Positions 48,634 through 60,285 are shown, counted from the stretch's first letter. The stretch: 64,000 bases of DNA from Arbacia lixula (GCA_963669155.1 OZ022589.1:12578848-12642847); one strand, 5' to 3'. Notes: generated by a model not told the origin, from the letters alone. Made by a program: numbers and translations.

Positions 48634-49091
48634 GGCCCATTTACACTGGCCAGCAAAAATCATGATTTTTCTAAGATCGCGATCTTTGGGTGTCAGCTTA
48701 TAGGCAACTTTCACCCAAACAAACAAAACATCGTGCCAGAAAAATCACTTCCCAGAGTGTGATATTTTGAAACCTCACGTGAAAAATCAGGAAGTTTGCT
48801 AGTGTAAATGGTGAGCATAGAAAAGTCATGACTTTTGCCACGGGACTTGCAGCATTCCCGGCGGGTTGACTTTGATCTTTCTCTGTAGAATGACAATGAC
48901 GATGATGCTCCACTTATGACATCATAATAACCATGCAGTGTGCCAGTCTCCTTTGGATGACTAGTGGACATGCGCAGTACCTATAAAAAAACTGTGATGT
49001 TTCAGATCACATTTTTTGGGGACAAGTGTAAATGGTGAGACATAAAATCGCGATTTAAAAAATTGTGATCTTAGCAAGTGTAAATGGGGCT
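48634..49091. mobile_element. 458-bp inverted-repeat element next to a GALNT-like splice acceptor
   Basis: Left end GGCCCATTTACACTGGCCAG with TTCTAAGATCGCGATC; right end ATCGCGATTTAAAAAATTG, GATCTTAGCAAGTGTAAATG, GGGCT. TCAGGAAGTTTGCTAGTGTA in the middle is a further internal copy of the terminus. Its left edge is 60 nt from the exon starting (minus strand) at 48574. Confidence 0.8.
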
Positions 49092-49100
49092 ACTTTGACT

Positions 49101-49217
49101 AGGGCCCCCGTTGCATACCATCCATGGTAACTCTGCCATTTATGGTAAGTCTGGGCCACTAATGGTAACTACAATGGTAAAACCGCTCAACAGCCAATCA
49201 AATTCAAGGTTTCCATA
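49101..49217. mobile_element. Relative of the 38056 palindromic element
   Basis: TTGCATACCATCCATGGTAA, CTCTGCCATTTATGGTAAG, AATGGTAACTACAATGG and CAATCAAATTCAAGGTTTCC match blocks at 38060-38150. The right end is unclear. Confidence 0.55.
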
Positions 49218-49847
49218 GCAGTACAGCAAAGGTAAAAAAAGAATGAGAGGAAAGAAAGAAGATAGACATGAAATAGACATGAAAGGAGCACTATTCACAA
49301 CTTGAAAGAGCAGAGAGTTTGAAAGGATGATTGGAAAGAGAGAAAAAGGGCAAGAGAGAAACGGAATGAGTCGGGAAAGAGACAGAGTATCAGATTTTCA
49401 AGATGTCCTCCTTGGGTTGATTCCATTGGGTCCTGCTGGACTCATCGTAAGATGAGACAGAAACACGCCGCACCATTTTCCTCCTCGGAACCTCTTGTTC
49501 CCTTTTGCGTCAGAAAAGGTCATGACAGGTTTCACTACACAACATGATCTAGAGCTACAGAATGTACATTGAACTCATTAAACCAATAAATATGTATCTC
49601 CAGAATTTTGTATGCAGTATGAGATTAAGTAACAACAATGTGCACTTAACATTGCTTACTTTACACTGATGGTTATGTATAAATGTAGTATATTGAACTA
49701 CATGATTGCTATGATGTACATGTATATTGCTTATCCTTATTTCATCTATCTTTGTTTTATGCTCCTTTCAGTTTGAATCATGCCATGCATGTAACACTTC
49801 CACTTTGTTTGTTTTTTCTATCTCAAACTCACAGTTCTCCTCTTATA

Positions 49848-50016
49848 CCCCTTTTAAAGTGAGAGTTACCCCGCATCAGGTCCAGACCTGATGCGGAGTA
49901 ACTCTCACTATGAAAGGGCGAAAAATATTTAGCCCAAGCTAAAGTTAGTACGGGCTGCAAGGTGGGTCAGGTCTGCATCAGGTATGCATCAGACCCGAGG
50001 TAATGTCACTATAAAA
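49848..50016. mobile_element. Inverted-repeat element with a perfect-looking hairpin at one end
   Basis: ACCCCTTTTAAAGTGAGAGT, TACCCCGCATCAGG at the left resembles the inverse of GCATCAGACCCGAGGTAATG, TCACTATAAAACG at the right. A third copy in inverse orientation follows the first immediately, giving the hairpin at 49858-49909. Confidence 0.65.
49858..49909. repeat. 25-bp stem hairpin with 2-nt loop
   Basis: AGTGAGAGTTACCCCGCATC plus AGGTC at 49858-49882 pairs with 49885-49909 with one mismatch (C against A). Effectively a cruciform-capable palindrome. Confidence 0.9.
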
Positions 50017-50370
50017 CGTTGGAAACTGTTTGTAGGCTGAATAACCCTTGAGAGTGACGCACGAGGGGTTGGCATCTCTCATTGGTTCTCCAGTAGAGGC
50101 TTTCTGTCCACTCCACCAGTTTTTCACCCTGCTCTTTATAGAGATGTGAAGTGAGGTCTTGAAAATGCATAGAGCATTGCTCTATTATTACACAGAGCCT
50201 TCATTTCAGGTCCTAGCGCAGGGAATGTTGACTTTAATGGTACAGATGTTAATGACACTCGTTTGTTGAACTCAGCATCTATGATGATGCTAACCAAGGA
50301 GCCTACACATGCACCTGCTGACCATGATACACAACGTACATAGCATAGCTTTGGCAGAGTGGGCCATCTC

Positions 50371-50461
50371 TTAACCCTGTGTGTGCCACATGTGTATCGC
50401 TTCACAGATTATACACACAAATCCCATAGAGCATCATTTCATCTGGCAGAGAAAGGGTTAA
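50371..50461. mobile_element. 91-bp TTAA-flanked miniature element, family J
   Basis: Starts TTAACCCTGTGTGTGCCA and ends CTGGCAGAGAAAGGGTTAA. Exactly 91 bp from TTAA to TTAA, the same length as the copy at 60195-60285. Contains ACACACAAATCCCAT, the inverse of the other copy's ATTGGATATGTGTGT. Confidence 0.7.
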
Positions 50462-50934
50462 ACGATAGCCCAAAGTCAGGCATTGGAATAGTCCATTCAC
50501 CTGTATGCCAGGAAACCATTGTCCTATTCCATGGAAGGCCTCGAGCGAGTCCCTTTAAGACCACCCAACCAATGTGACAAAGTTTATGCTGTGGATTCTC
50601 ATGACTGGATACTGTCCACAGTTAATTACCCTCAATGATGAAGCAGATGGGAATAATTACAGGGAATTTCTGTCCTTCAATGCAGATATAATGAGACGGT
50701 CACAACAACCTCCATAATTCAAGCCTGGTCAGTGAACGCCACTTAGCACACTCGTTATGACTGTTTGCCTAGATGCAGCGGCCAATCAGGCGAACTCTTC
50801 ATAATTACTTTGTCTCCTTTTCCTCAGCTGGGGATCGCTTTTCAAAAATGGGAAAACGCAGGCTTCTTAGCCCCTTCTCTTTCTTCTTCTTTCCCTCTAT
50901 CTATCAATCTCTATTCCTTATTCCTTCTTCCTTT

Positions 50935-50957
50935 CCTCCCTTCCTTCTTTCTTTCTT

Positions 50958-51001
<44 letters not shown>
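50935..51001 (+). repeat. CT microsatellite with CTTT lead
   Basis: TTCCTTCTTTCTTTCTTGCT leads into about 20 CT units. Confidence 0.93.
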
Positions 51002-51004
<3 letters not shown>

Positions 51005-51045
51005 TTGTTCTCTTGTTCCTTAGTTAATCATCTCCTAACAGATAT

Positions 51046-51121
51046 TGGCCTGTATTCTGAACAGAGGTTTAATGCAAACAGTGTACTAAAACTGGAAAAA
51101 AATGTATGGGATGCTAAAGAA
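51046..51121 (+). mobile_element. Single arm of family K
   Basis: GCCTGTATTCTGAACAGAGG, TTTAATGCAAACAGTGTAC and AATGTATGGGATGC match the left arm at 59870-59937. Confidence 0.6.
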
Positions 51122-51257
51122 ATTGTCTGATGCTGATGTAAATCTCTTTCCCTTTTCTACTAGAATGTAGTTCTCAGTCCAGGAGCATGTACATACCTGT
51201 ACCTCTCAATCTTTCATTATTATTTCATGCATGTCTTTTCTTCTCAATACATTCCCT

Positions 51258-51372
51258 TTCCCCTCCCCGTGTTTCTCTCTCACTTTTTGTTGTCTCTCTT
51301 TCTCTCTACCCATCTCTTCCTCTATCTCCCTTTCTCTCTGTAATTCTTCTCTTTCTTTTTTTTCTCTCTCCC
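51258..51372 (+). repeat. Pyrimidine-rich tract
   Basis: Imperfect TCTCTCTTTC sequence. Confidence 0.85.
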
Positions 51373-53042
51373 TTCAAATACATCAAATCTACACAGACAA
51401 AAGAAAAATGCAAGTTGCAACACCCCTTAAAACATATCAACAGAGACAAGGGGGCTTGTCACGCCCACAGGAGCTTCCCAGAGTGGCAACAGCCCTTACG
51501 CGTTGACTGAGCCATCGGAGGGGGATTTTCTAATCAGACCCTAGCACGTCCCACAGCTAACGGGAAGGAAAAAAACAGTGTGTAAACTATAATTGCTCAC
51601 GACAGCATCTCAACGCCTGCGCTGATGGGTGCTTTTAATAGCAACATGGTCAAAATCATCCGTCATTTTGTCAGTTTGTATGTCGTAAAGTTGGGGATTG
51701 TGCGTCCTTTCTGCTGTGTCGCGGTAGCCATGAAGGTGCCCATTGGACGGCTGGTGGCATGCTCCTTGCTCTAAGGGTAATTTGATTTTTAAAGCGAAGA
51801 TTTGGAAGAAGATTCCTGCTTTAAAGAAATGTCTTTCTTATGCAGACAAAACCAATTTTGGCAAAGTTCAATGACTATGACTTCTCAGTAATTTGACCTA
51901 GTACATTGTATCTCACAATTTAATCTCCACATTGTTGTACAATGTACGCCTTTTGTTTTGTTGAGAACGTATTGAAGATTCATTTTGAATGACTACACTG
52001 TAAAATGTTTAGAAGACACCATAGTTTCATATTATTTATATTTATCTAGTTTGGATAAATACAATAATTCAATTTCTAGATATTTGGAGAAAGATGACAT
52101 TTTGGTCAATTTTTTATGTATTTGACGATATATAAAGTTCAATGACCTTTGGCCTTTAAAGGATTTTACCCAAAATGTCACTTGTTTACCGCCATCTTGT
52201 GGTCTGTCATTGTACTACATGTACATGTATGACTGGTTGAAACTGGACCATAATATTTGAATTTACTGTGGGAAACATACATTTTTGGCAATTTTTGGCA
52301 AAGGTCATTTACCTTTGACCTCAGCCATTTTAACCTCAATTTTACACAGTTCATTGGTTTCATGAATTACCTGCAGATTTAAAGTTTGGAGCAAATTCGT
52401 AGAACAGTTCTGAAGATATTCCACGAATAGGGTTCAGAATAGACAGACTGACAAATGGACGAACATTCTAGCACCAAAAGCTGTACTGTATGACATGCTC
52501 TTTAAAAACATGTTTCAAGAGAGGTCAAATCATGCAACTACATGTGTAACACAGTCAACAGAATGCATTCTTGGATTGTTGAAAGCCATTCCACAGTACC
52601 CCAGCATGCACACTGTGTCGAGAGCTTTCAAGGATAGGCAACTAAAGGTTTGAATCTTGCAAACATGACATTTGTACATCATGCAGGCCTACAATGTACA
52701 CACAATGCTCACAAACATGTACTTGGGGTACAGTACAGTATGTAACTCAGAGATCTTCCTTCGCATTCCACCATTTCTATGTGCAGTGTCTCATACCTAT
52801 GTCCATATTAATGAAGTTCAGATAATACATTACATGTATATGTACATGTAACTTCAACATTGAATGTTATTGCATATTTTGTTGAAAGTGTTGAATATTA
52901 TCTTTAAGAGCTGGTATGTTGAATGACTCACTATGAACGTGACTACTTACAAACATTCATCTGGCAAAAAGAGAAGCCATTCCCCTTCTCCACTTCTACC
53001 CCACCCCTAACTCTATTCCCCTTCCCCTCCTGTCCCATACCT

Positions 53043-53064
53043 CCCCCCCCCCCCCCCCCCCCCC
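53043..53064 (+). repeat. 22-base poly-C run
   Basis: Uninterrupted C homopolymer. Confidence 0.95.
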
Positions 53065-54511
53065 ACCATTCCCTGCCCTACACAGACACGCATTCCAGAC
53101 ACATACACACACACATTGTGCTTTATGTTCACATTCCAAGCACATACATCCATGCATAGAATCAATTCCTTGAGATGTAAGGTCAAACCCAAGGTCAAGG
53201 CAAGTGTCTGAGACCTATACCATCGCTCATCCATTGTGAAAACAATACTTAAACAACATGTTTTGACAAAGCCATAACCAATTTGTCATGATGGATAGGT
53301 GGTAGGTTTCAAGCACCCAATGACCCATCCCTCCTCCCTGTACTCCAACTTGTGCATGTACCGTATTTGCTGGGGTATAAACTGCGCTCATTTGCCGCCG
53401 GGAGAAAAACCTCAAAAAGGAGGTTGTGGTCATAAATACAGCTACAGAAAAAATCATGGACTAGATTGCAGCTTTCATGGGCAGAATTATACAGCCAAAA
53501 CAACCAAATACTGGTACTTCACATCATGATGCATAGTATGCATGTACAGTATGTAAAAAAAATATGTACAACATGTCTGGACAAGTACGGAATTTACATG
53601 TCCAACACATTCTATTTAATTAATAAATCCTTTGAAAAAACAATTCAAGTTTAAAGATGTTATCTCTTATATCATACATGTGTACATGGATATACATGTA
53701 GGCATCATTAGAAAGCTTGATTTTTCTTTTGTAACAATGATGACATGCATCGGTAATGCTCAAAACATCTGGGAAGTACCACTTACTTAGGCCACTGTCT
53801 CACTGAGCCTTCACATTATTATTGTACATGACAATAAGCAGTGTTATGCCTACTGCTGTGATACATACTGGCCCACACCAATAAATCTCCATTGTAATAC
53901 TGCACTATGCATGAACACATTCTTACTGATTTTGCTTTCAAAGCACTGTGCCTATCATATAGTAGCTATGCACCATGTATTAATGTCTTCATGTATTTGA
54001 GTAATTTTTACCAGAAAGGGGAAAAGTTTCAGTTGGATATAAAGATTAGAATATCATACAAACAATATTTTTCAATTGTACTGTGGATTAATGAGTTTTA
54101 GCTACTGTACTGTACTTGTAGTATACCATGGCACATCAAAGTCAAATTACAATACACCAAGTCAAGTTCTCTAACAAGTTTGATAAATATGTACGTAATC
54201 ATATTTAAAGCCAAAAATACTAAAATATATTTCAAACACAAATAGTACAACATAAGTACAGCATATTAAAGTAATTATTTAAGTAATAAAAGTTTATATA
54301 AATGTAAATAGTGCAATACAAACAGTGTACAAGCACAGAGCCTGTTCTGTATTCTCATAGCTGATGTTTTATTGTCTTGTTATTAAATTCATTCCTAGGG
54401 CCGTCAACGATTCCAAGGAAACTGTCCATTGTTCCAAGATTTTATGTACATATGTGGGGGTACCTGGTATGATTACAGTCGGCAAATGATTGATTGGTCG
54501 TGAAAGAAAGT

Positions 54512-54994
54512 TTAAAGACAGGGTGTCCCATTTGCAAAAGTCATGAAACTGAACGGGAATCAGCAGATTGCCCTAACGATTACGTGTATGATATCTGAGT
54601 CATAGCTCCACAAACATTTTCAGGAAAAGTGCAACACTATCCTTGTTCATATTTGAGACAAACCAATCAGAGTCTACATTCATAATTGTATTCATAGTTC
54701 ACAATGTACTGTCCCTGTCAACACCCAATTCAGGTATTGCTCCCATTGAACGCATGCAATGTGGAGCCGGACCGGTGTGGACCATAGCGCACAACGGTCT
54801 CTAGGCTATAGCTTTTGGTCGACCCGTCCCAGACCTCCTCAAAATCTTGCGATCGCTTTAATTCCGCTTGAAGTAAGCTTCCAGTTCTACATATGATAGG
54901 GAGGGAAGATTTGATACAGTATTTTTGCCCATTTTCCATGTTTTTTTACAAAATATAATTCTTTTGACCTGCAAAAGGCAAACCCTGTCTTTCA
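54512..54994. mobile_element. TTAA element family G, compact copy
   Basis: 483 bp. TTAAAGACAGGGTGTCCCAT at the left and GGCAAACCCTGTCTTTCA at the right (TTAA decayed to TTCA). Interior GTATTGCTCCCATTGAACGC and GGTCTCTAGGCTATAGC match 4083-5005. Confidence 0.85.
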
Positions 54995-56079
54995 CCTACA
55001 ATGTAGCAGTATTTCTGTGCAAGAAGGAACATTGGTCCACACATCAATACAGTACAATACTGAAACTTGTGTGTACAGTGCAGACTAAATGATCAAAGTC
55101 ATTTTCATGGTCCATGTTACGTGCGCTGTATCACAAGCTTTTTATTATGCCCAAGTAGTATAAGCACACATGAAATAAAATCTATTTTAGTGCCAAGTTA
55201 AACCAAAACAACTTTTATGAACATTTGTCACTGCATCATCAAGAACTACATTGACAGGTGACATTGCTTTTAAAGGCAGGAGAAAGGTGAAGGTCATGAT
55301 TGAAATGTATTTATGTTATTGCATCGGATAATCAAGACTAGTCGTCCACATGTACATGTATATGAACCAGATATTGTTGGCAAGAAAATAGCTGAGATAT
55401 TGATTTAAAAGTGATGATGTAAACGAACTTACCCAAAGCTAGTTTTGTTCATTGCCTGCAGTCATCAATATTCTTTGGACCACGTTCATTGAAGGAGTTT
55501 ATTTTGGCATACTGCTTACAGCCAACCACATTTTAACTTTCAGATGTTTTTGTACGCACAAAGAAGATTATGCATCATACTCAAGCTGTGACTGTGCTGT
55601 TATTGTGTAGGCTACAGTATCAATCCTAATCTGCATACATGTAGACTGCAAACGAAAGCTCTGGGGTAGTACCCGATCATCCAAAGTTAAACATTCAAAA
55701 CAGTGTATAAAGCATTTTGTATTTTTACTGTATGACCAAGTCAAACAGTACCTTATTAGCAAAATGCCTCTAGAGTACATGTGGTAAGTGTATGTTGCAG
55801 GTTGCAGGTGCCAGGTTGCACTAAGTGCTTTTAATGCCACAGGATGTCATTAATTATCACCAATACTCGTAATAGCCAGACGTGACTCCCAGACATAATA
55901 TGTTACACTGTAGTACCACACCTCACTATAAGGTGTGTCTACATCACCCAAAAGATGGGGAGGAGGGGTTGTATATCCTCAAAATTAACCCAAAGTTAAA
56001 ATTTCCATTGTATTGGGCAGGGTGAGCTCACAAAATGTGGCTAGATGAGAACAGCACTACTGTATATTCAAAATAGCTC

Positions 56080-56952
56080 AACACTTTTTTGCCATATCGG
56101 CCTGACGACGGTGCAAATAATTTAAGCTATTTTGTCATCTGGCACGCTAACACCATCAAGAAAGACCATGCATTCATTTTTGCCACTTTGGCCTGATGAA
56201 GACACCCCTCATCAAATGAAAATATGTCAATACCTGCATTAGCCCAACACCAATATCAATCATCAATCTAGTGATTATGCAGTAAAGTACATGTCCTACA
56301 TCTGCTACTGGCCGTTGCTCATTGTTCCTGGTAAAAACATTCAGAATACCATTTTGGTGTACATGTACTCCAGCCCCATTCCCACCATCTACACTCCAGC
56401 TCAAAGGACTTGCCATAGGGAAAGGGAAAGGGAAGGAGTTTTAAACCACAGTATATTTTGTCTATTTCAGCATGAAACATAATGCTTTTTAGTCTAAAGC
56501 ATTGTTTCATGCTGAAATGGACAAAATATAACACGGTTTAAAACTGCGGCTCCGGCCTTCCCTTTCTCCCCTTTCCCTTTCCTTATGCCAATTCCTTTGA
56601 GCTATAGTGTAGATCAACACTATTTTGCCATATTGGGCTGATGAAGGACTGCAAATAGTTCTAGCTATTTTGAGATCTGGCGAGCTAACCCGATCAAAAA
56701 ATAGCATGTAGTTATTTTTGCCACTTTGGCCTGATGAGGACACCCCTCATCAAATGAAAATAATAATCAATAACTGGATTAGCCCAACACCAATAGCAAT
56801 CAGTGGGCCTAAGCCCCAATGAAGTCATCTAGTGATTATGCAGTAAAGTACATGTCCTGTATCTGCTACTGGGCATTGTGCATTGTTCCTGGTAACAACA
56901 TTCAGAATACCATGTTGTACATGTACCCCATCCCCATATCCCCACCATCTAC
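56080..56952 (+). repeat. Local duplication of about 320 bp around a MITE
   Basis: 56080-56390 and 56615-56952 share TTTGCCACTTTGGCCTGATG, CACCCCTCATCAAATGAAAA, TAGTGATTATGCAGTAAAG and ATTGTTCCTGGTAA in the same order and orientation. The family B MITE at 56391-56611 separates them. The first part of each copy recalls MITE family D. Confidence 0.88.
56391..56611. mobile_element. Foldback MITE family B, full copy
   Basis: ACACTCCAGCTCAAAGGACT at the left and AATTCCTTTGAGCTATAGTG at the right. Central GCATGAAACATAATGC pairs with GCATTGTTTCATGC. It sits between the two halves of a local duplication. Confidence 0.9.
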
Positions 56953-57018
56953 ATGTACATGTAGGTAGGAAAAGAGTAGAATCTTCAATAGGCCCAGGTT
57001 TGCAAATTCCATGCTTTC

Positions 57019-57033
57019 TTGGGGGGGGGGGGG
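57019..57033 (+). repeat. Poly-G run
   Basis: Uninterrupted G homopolymer after TTTCTT. Confidence 0.92.
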
Positions 57034-57412
57034 ATGCTTTCGTCAAATGAAAACCATAACTGAACTAAAACACACACACAAATAGAGTAATACATCTCAT
57101 CCCCTCCTCATTCTCTCTTTCTCCTTCTGTCTGTATGTCAGTACATGTATGTCTGCGTCTGTGTGTCTCTCTAACTCTGTCACCTCATAACACTATACGT
57201 GCGTGACATGTGTGCATCTACAAGGTTAAATTTAGGACAATGTAAAAACTAGACAACGTACAAAGTACAAAGTACAATGTGCTGTACAATGAAGATGTTT
57301 GGATGGGTACAGGAGAATCTGTTGTCTTTTTTTCGGGTGCACAGGTCTGCACTACAGTTGCACCTCAGACAACTGACCACACACTGTGCTACTTGGCTAT
57401 ACAATCTATTGA

Positions 57413-57566
57413 CAAGGTGCAACATTTACGGCTATTTTGCGGACACAGTTTATAAGATACCGCATTATATGAGTGATTCCCGTTCATATACACAGCTATC
57501 AGTAATGCATTAGCAAAATAGCAAAATGATGCACCTTTTTCACGGATAGGTGGTGTATATGAACAG
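57413..57566 (+). mobile_element. MITE family E, internally deleted fragment
   Basis: Carries GTGCAACATTTACGGC, GAGTGATTCCCGTTCATA and the end GGTGTATATGAACAG, but the left half and the GGTCTCGATC block are missing. Confidence 0.75.
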
Positions 57567-58078
57567 TTATTGAGATAATGATGTCAAGATGATTGTATTC
57601 AACTGAGCACGCTTCAAATACAGTACGTACATGTACAGCAGTATGCCTTCCCTAGTTGGAAGTTGAACTCTAAAAACATGATGATGTTGAATAACAATTA
57701 ACGATTCACAAACGCTATACACTGTATGTTGGAGGAAAAAAAATTGAACACTAAGCCATCATGGATATTAAACCATAATTGGCAATTTGTGTGATTATCA
57801 TATTGTAGCCACAACCTGGCAATACCTGCCAGGTACATTGCAGGCAGCAGTATAAAAATCACACTAAAACACAACTCCATGTAAATGTATTCTGCACACA
57901 TTCATAACATGCATTTTCCCCAGGTACATTAAAAAGTTGAGCAAAGTATAGGATTCCAAAGTGAGCTGTGAATAGCTACTGTATCTCAAGCCCCATTCAT
58001 ATACCAGAATTATGATAATACTGCTATATCACTGATCTATGTTGGTAAGAAAGTTTCTAGCGAACCTCTCAAAACTCT

Positions 58079-58444
58079 GTTCATATACACCGAAAAAGTC
58101 GCAATATTGTGGTATTTTGGACACACTGGACTCTTCCCACACACTAGCAAGAGGAAAAACGAGATGGTGACGTAACATATTTCGCTAAGCATCACATGCC
58201 AGAGCGCGATGCACAAGCCGCAACATTTACGGCTATTTGGTGGATGCAGTTTTTAGCATTCGCTTACTGCAATATTGCATATAAACCAGGTCTCGATCCA
58301 CAAAATAGCTACAAAATATGCAGGGAAAAGGAGGAGGGAAGAAAATCCTGTTCATATACGAAGCTATCAGTAATACATCGGCAAAATTGCCACAATTGTT
58401 ACGCTTATTTTGCAAATATACATTAGGTGGCGCAATATGAACGG
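58079..58444 (+). mobile_element. MITE family E, complete copy
   Basis: About 366 bp. Left end GTTCATATACACCG, internal TCGCAATATTGTGGTATT, TCACATGCCAGAG, CAACATTTACGGCTATT, GGTCTCGATCCA, and right end CAATATGAACGGTG. Confidence 0.85.
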
Positions 58445-58883
58445 TGTACTAGAAGCTACTCTCATTTGATCCTCTTTCGGTGTATAAAGCCAGCTGAGAG
58501 GAGGATTAGCCTGCTACTGTTGACAGACTGAAGGCCAAGAGTAAATGTTAGCTTGTCACTGATAGTCAGCAGCTAGAGGGTAATATGCAGCCTGAATAGT
58601 GGTAAGCACACAGACCATGCGAGAAGAAGACAAACAAGATGGATGGGTAGGGCCTACTCTACATGTACATGCGTTACAGGTGAACGTGTCTTGCTATTGA
58701 GTAAACCTAAACGCATCATCAACTTTTGACTCCTCCCTTTACATGTATGAAAACAAAATACTGCTCAATGGGATTTGTGTGTTTTAATAGTATAATAATC
58801 CATCAGTGTCATGTTTACGGTTAAGCATGAAGCCAGCCCAATGTTTTACTTGTACAGTAATTACACAGCTCGTGATGTAGATT

Positions 58884-59415
58884 TTAAGACAGCACAGCTC
58901 ATTTGCAAAATGAAACTCTATGTGAATGAGCAGTATAGCCTAACAATAGCCTAACCAAATAATATGAAATCTCAGTCATAGTTTCACATCCCCTTTCAGG
59001 AAACGTGAAGAACCATCTTTCTTTACGTTTATAATGTAGCGATCATATAGTCAACACAGTACATTCATGTTGTACTGCAGGAGCCAGCGGTGCAGAGCTT
59101 GTTTTGCACGCACCGCTCGCGTTACAGTAGACAATCACAGCCCTCTGTGCAGACAGTTCAGAGCGGAGAGCCCTGATGTGTGCTTATTGTGGTCTCGGTC
59201 TCGAGACTACAAGAAACCGCAGGTTTTGGATAACCAGTCCAAACCCCACTCAAAATCTTGCAATCGATACAATTTCACTCTAGGTCAGCTTCCAGTCCCA
59301 ATCTTGAGAGGGAAGTTCTTGAGAGGGAAGTTCTTAAACAGTAATTTCTTTTATTTCCCTTGGTTTATACAAAATATTATTTTTATGACGTCCGAAAGGG
59401 CTACCCTTTCTTTAA
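58884..59415. mobile_element. TTAA element family G, diverged copy
   Basis: TTAAGACAGCACAGCTCATT at the left and GGGCTACCCTTTCTTTAA at the right, with CTCAAAATCTTGCAATCG and TCAGCTTCCAGTCCC shared with 54512-54994. It has a local duplication of TTGAGAGGGAAGTTC. Confidence 0.75.
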
Positions 59416-59835
59416 TACTTGAAAAATAAATGCATTCTGTGTTGGTTTTCTAAAGGTTCCTACATGTACATGTGCATATTATAGCTTTTTATCTTCATTT
59501 GGGATCCCAGATACTACATGTAGCTCAATATAAAGCATTTCTGACAGTTAAGATCTTTTAAGTGTGCATGTATTAAAATTGTCCACATAAATGTCATGTT
59601 ACATAGAAGAATGTTCATTTGATACATTCTTGAAAATACATGTATGCCCAATAGCATTTCTGGCCCTGAAATAGTCTTCAAAACCACTACCGGTTAATCT
59701 TAGAATAATTTGCCAAAAAAATAATCACAAACCTTTGAAGGGCACAATTCGAATCTGTCTCATAACCTTTGAGTACAAGAATAATTGTATCTGGGGATGT
59801 AAGTTTTGCCGTAATGTACAGCAATACATGGTAAT

Positions 59836-60196
59836 AAAACAATAAATTAATCAATCAATAAAGATAATGGCTGGTATTCAGACCAGACGTTTAACGCAAA
59901 TAGTGTACTAAACCTGGACTTACTATATGGGACGTCAAAAAAAAAAATGAAACAATATTAATGATTTAATATAATTGATTTTGTCCTCGGAATCACGATG
60001 GTACATTGAATTTGTATACCACGGTTTAAAACTGTGGCTCTTTCCCTTTCTTTCCTTTCCCTTTCCCTGTGCCAATTCCTTTGAGCTGTTGTGTATATGG
60101 AGTCCCATAAAGTAAGTCCAGGTTTAGGTATGTTGCGTTAAACCTCCGTTCACAATACGGGTCATTATCTTTCTTGATTGATTAATTCATTGTGTT
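59836..60196. mobile_element. Inverted-repeat element family K, with nested family B half
   Basis: The left arm (AATTAATCAATCAATAAAG, ATAATGGCTGGTATTC, CGTTTAACGCAAATAG, AAACCTGGACTTACTATATG) is the inverse of the right arm (CATAAAGTAAGTCCAGGTTT, GTTGCGTTAAACCTCCG, CAATACGGGTCATTATC, TTGATTGATTAATTCATT). Arms are about 100 bp. A single family B arm (60011-60094) lies between them. Confidence 0.82.
60011..60094 (+). mobile_element. Right half of MITE family B
   Basis: ATACCACGGTTTAAAACTG, pyrimidine-rich TCCCTTTC words and GCCAATTCCTTTGAGCTG form one arm only. The other arm is missing. It lies inside the inverted-repeat element 59836-60196. Confidence 0.8.
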
Positions 60197-60285
60197 AACC
60201 CTATGTGCGCCAAGCAACATGCTGCTCAATTGGATATGTGTGTATTAATGGCTTAATAATTCACAAGTGGCATGCTTAGGGTTAA
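60195..60285. mobile_element. 91-bp TTAA-flanked miniature element, family J
   Basis: TTAACCCTATGTGCGCCA at the left, GTGGCATGCTTAGGGTTAA at the right, 91 bp inclusive. It directly abuts the inverted-repeat element ending at 60196. Confidence 0.7.
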
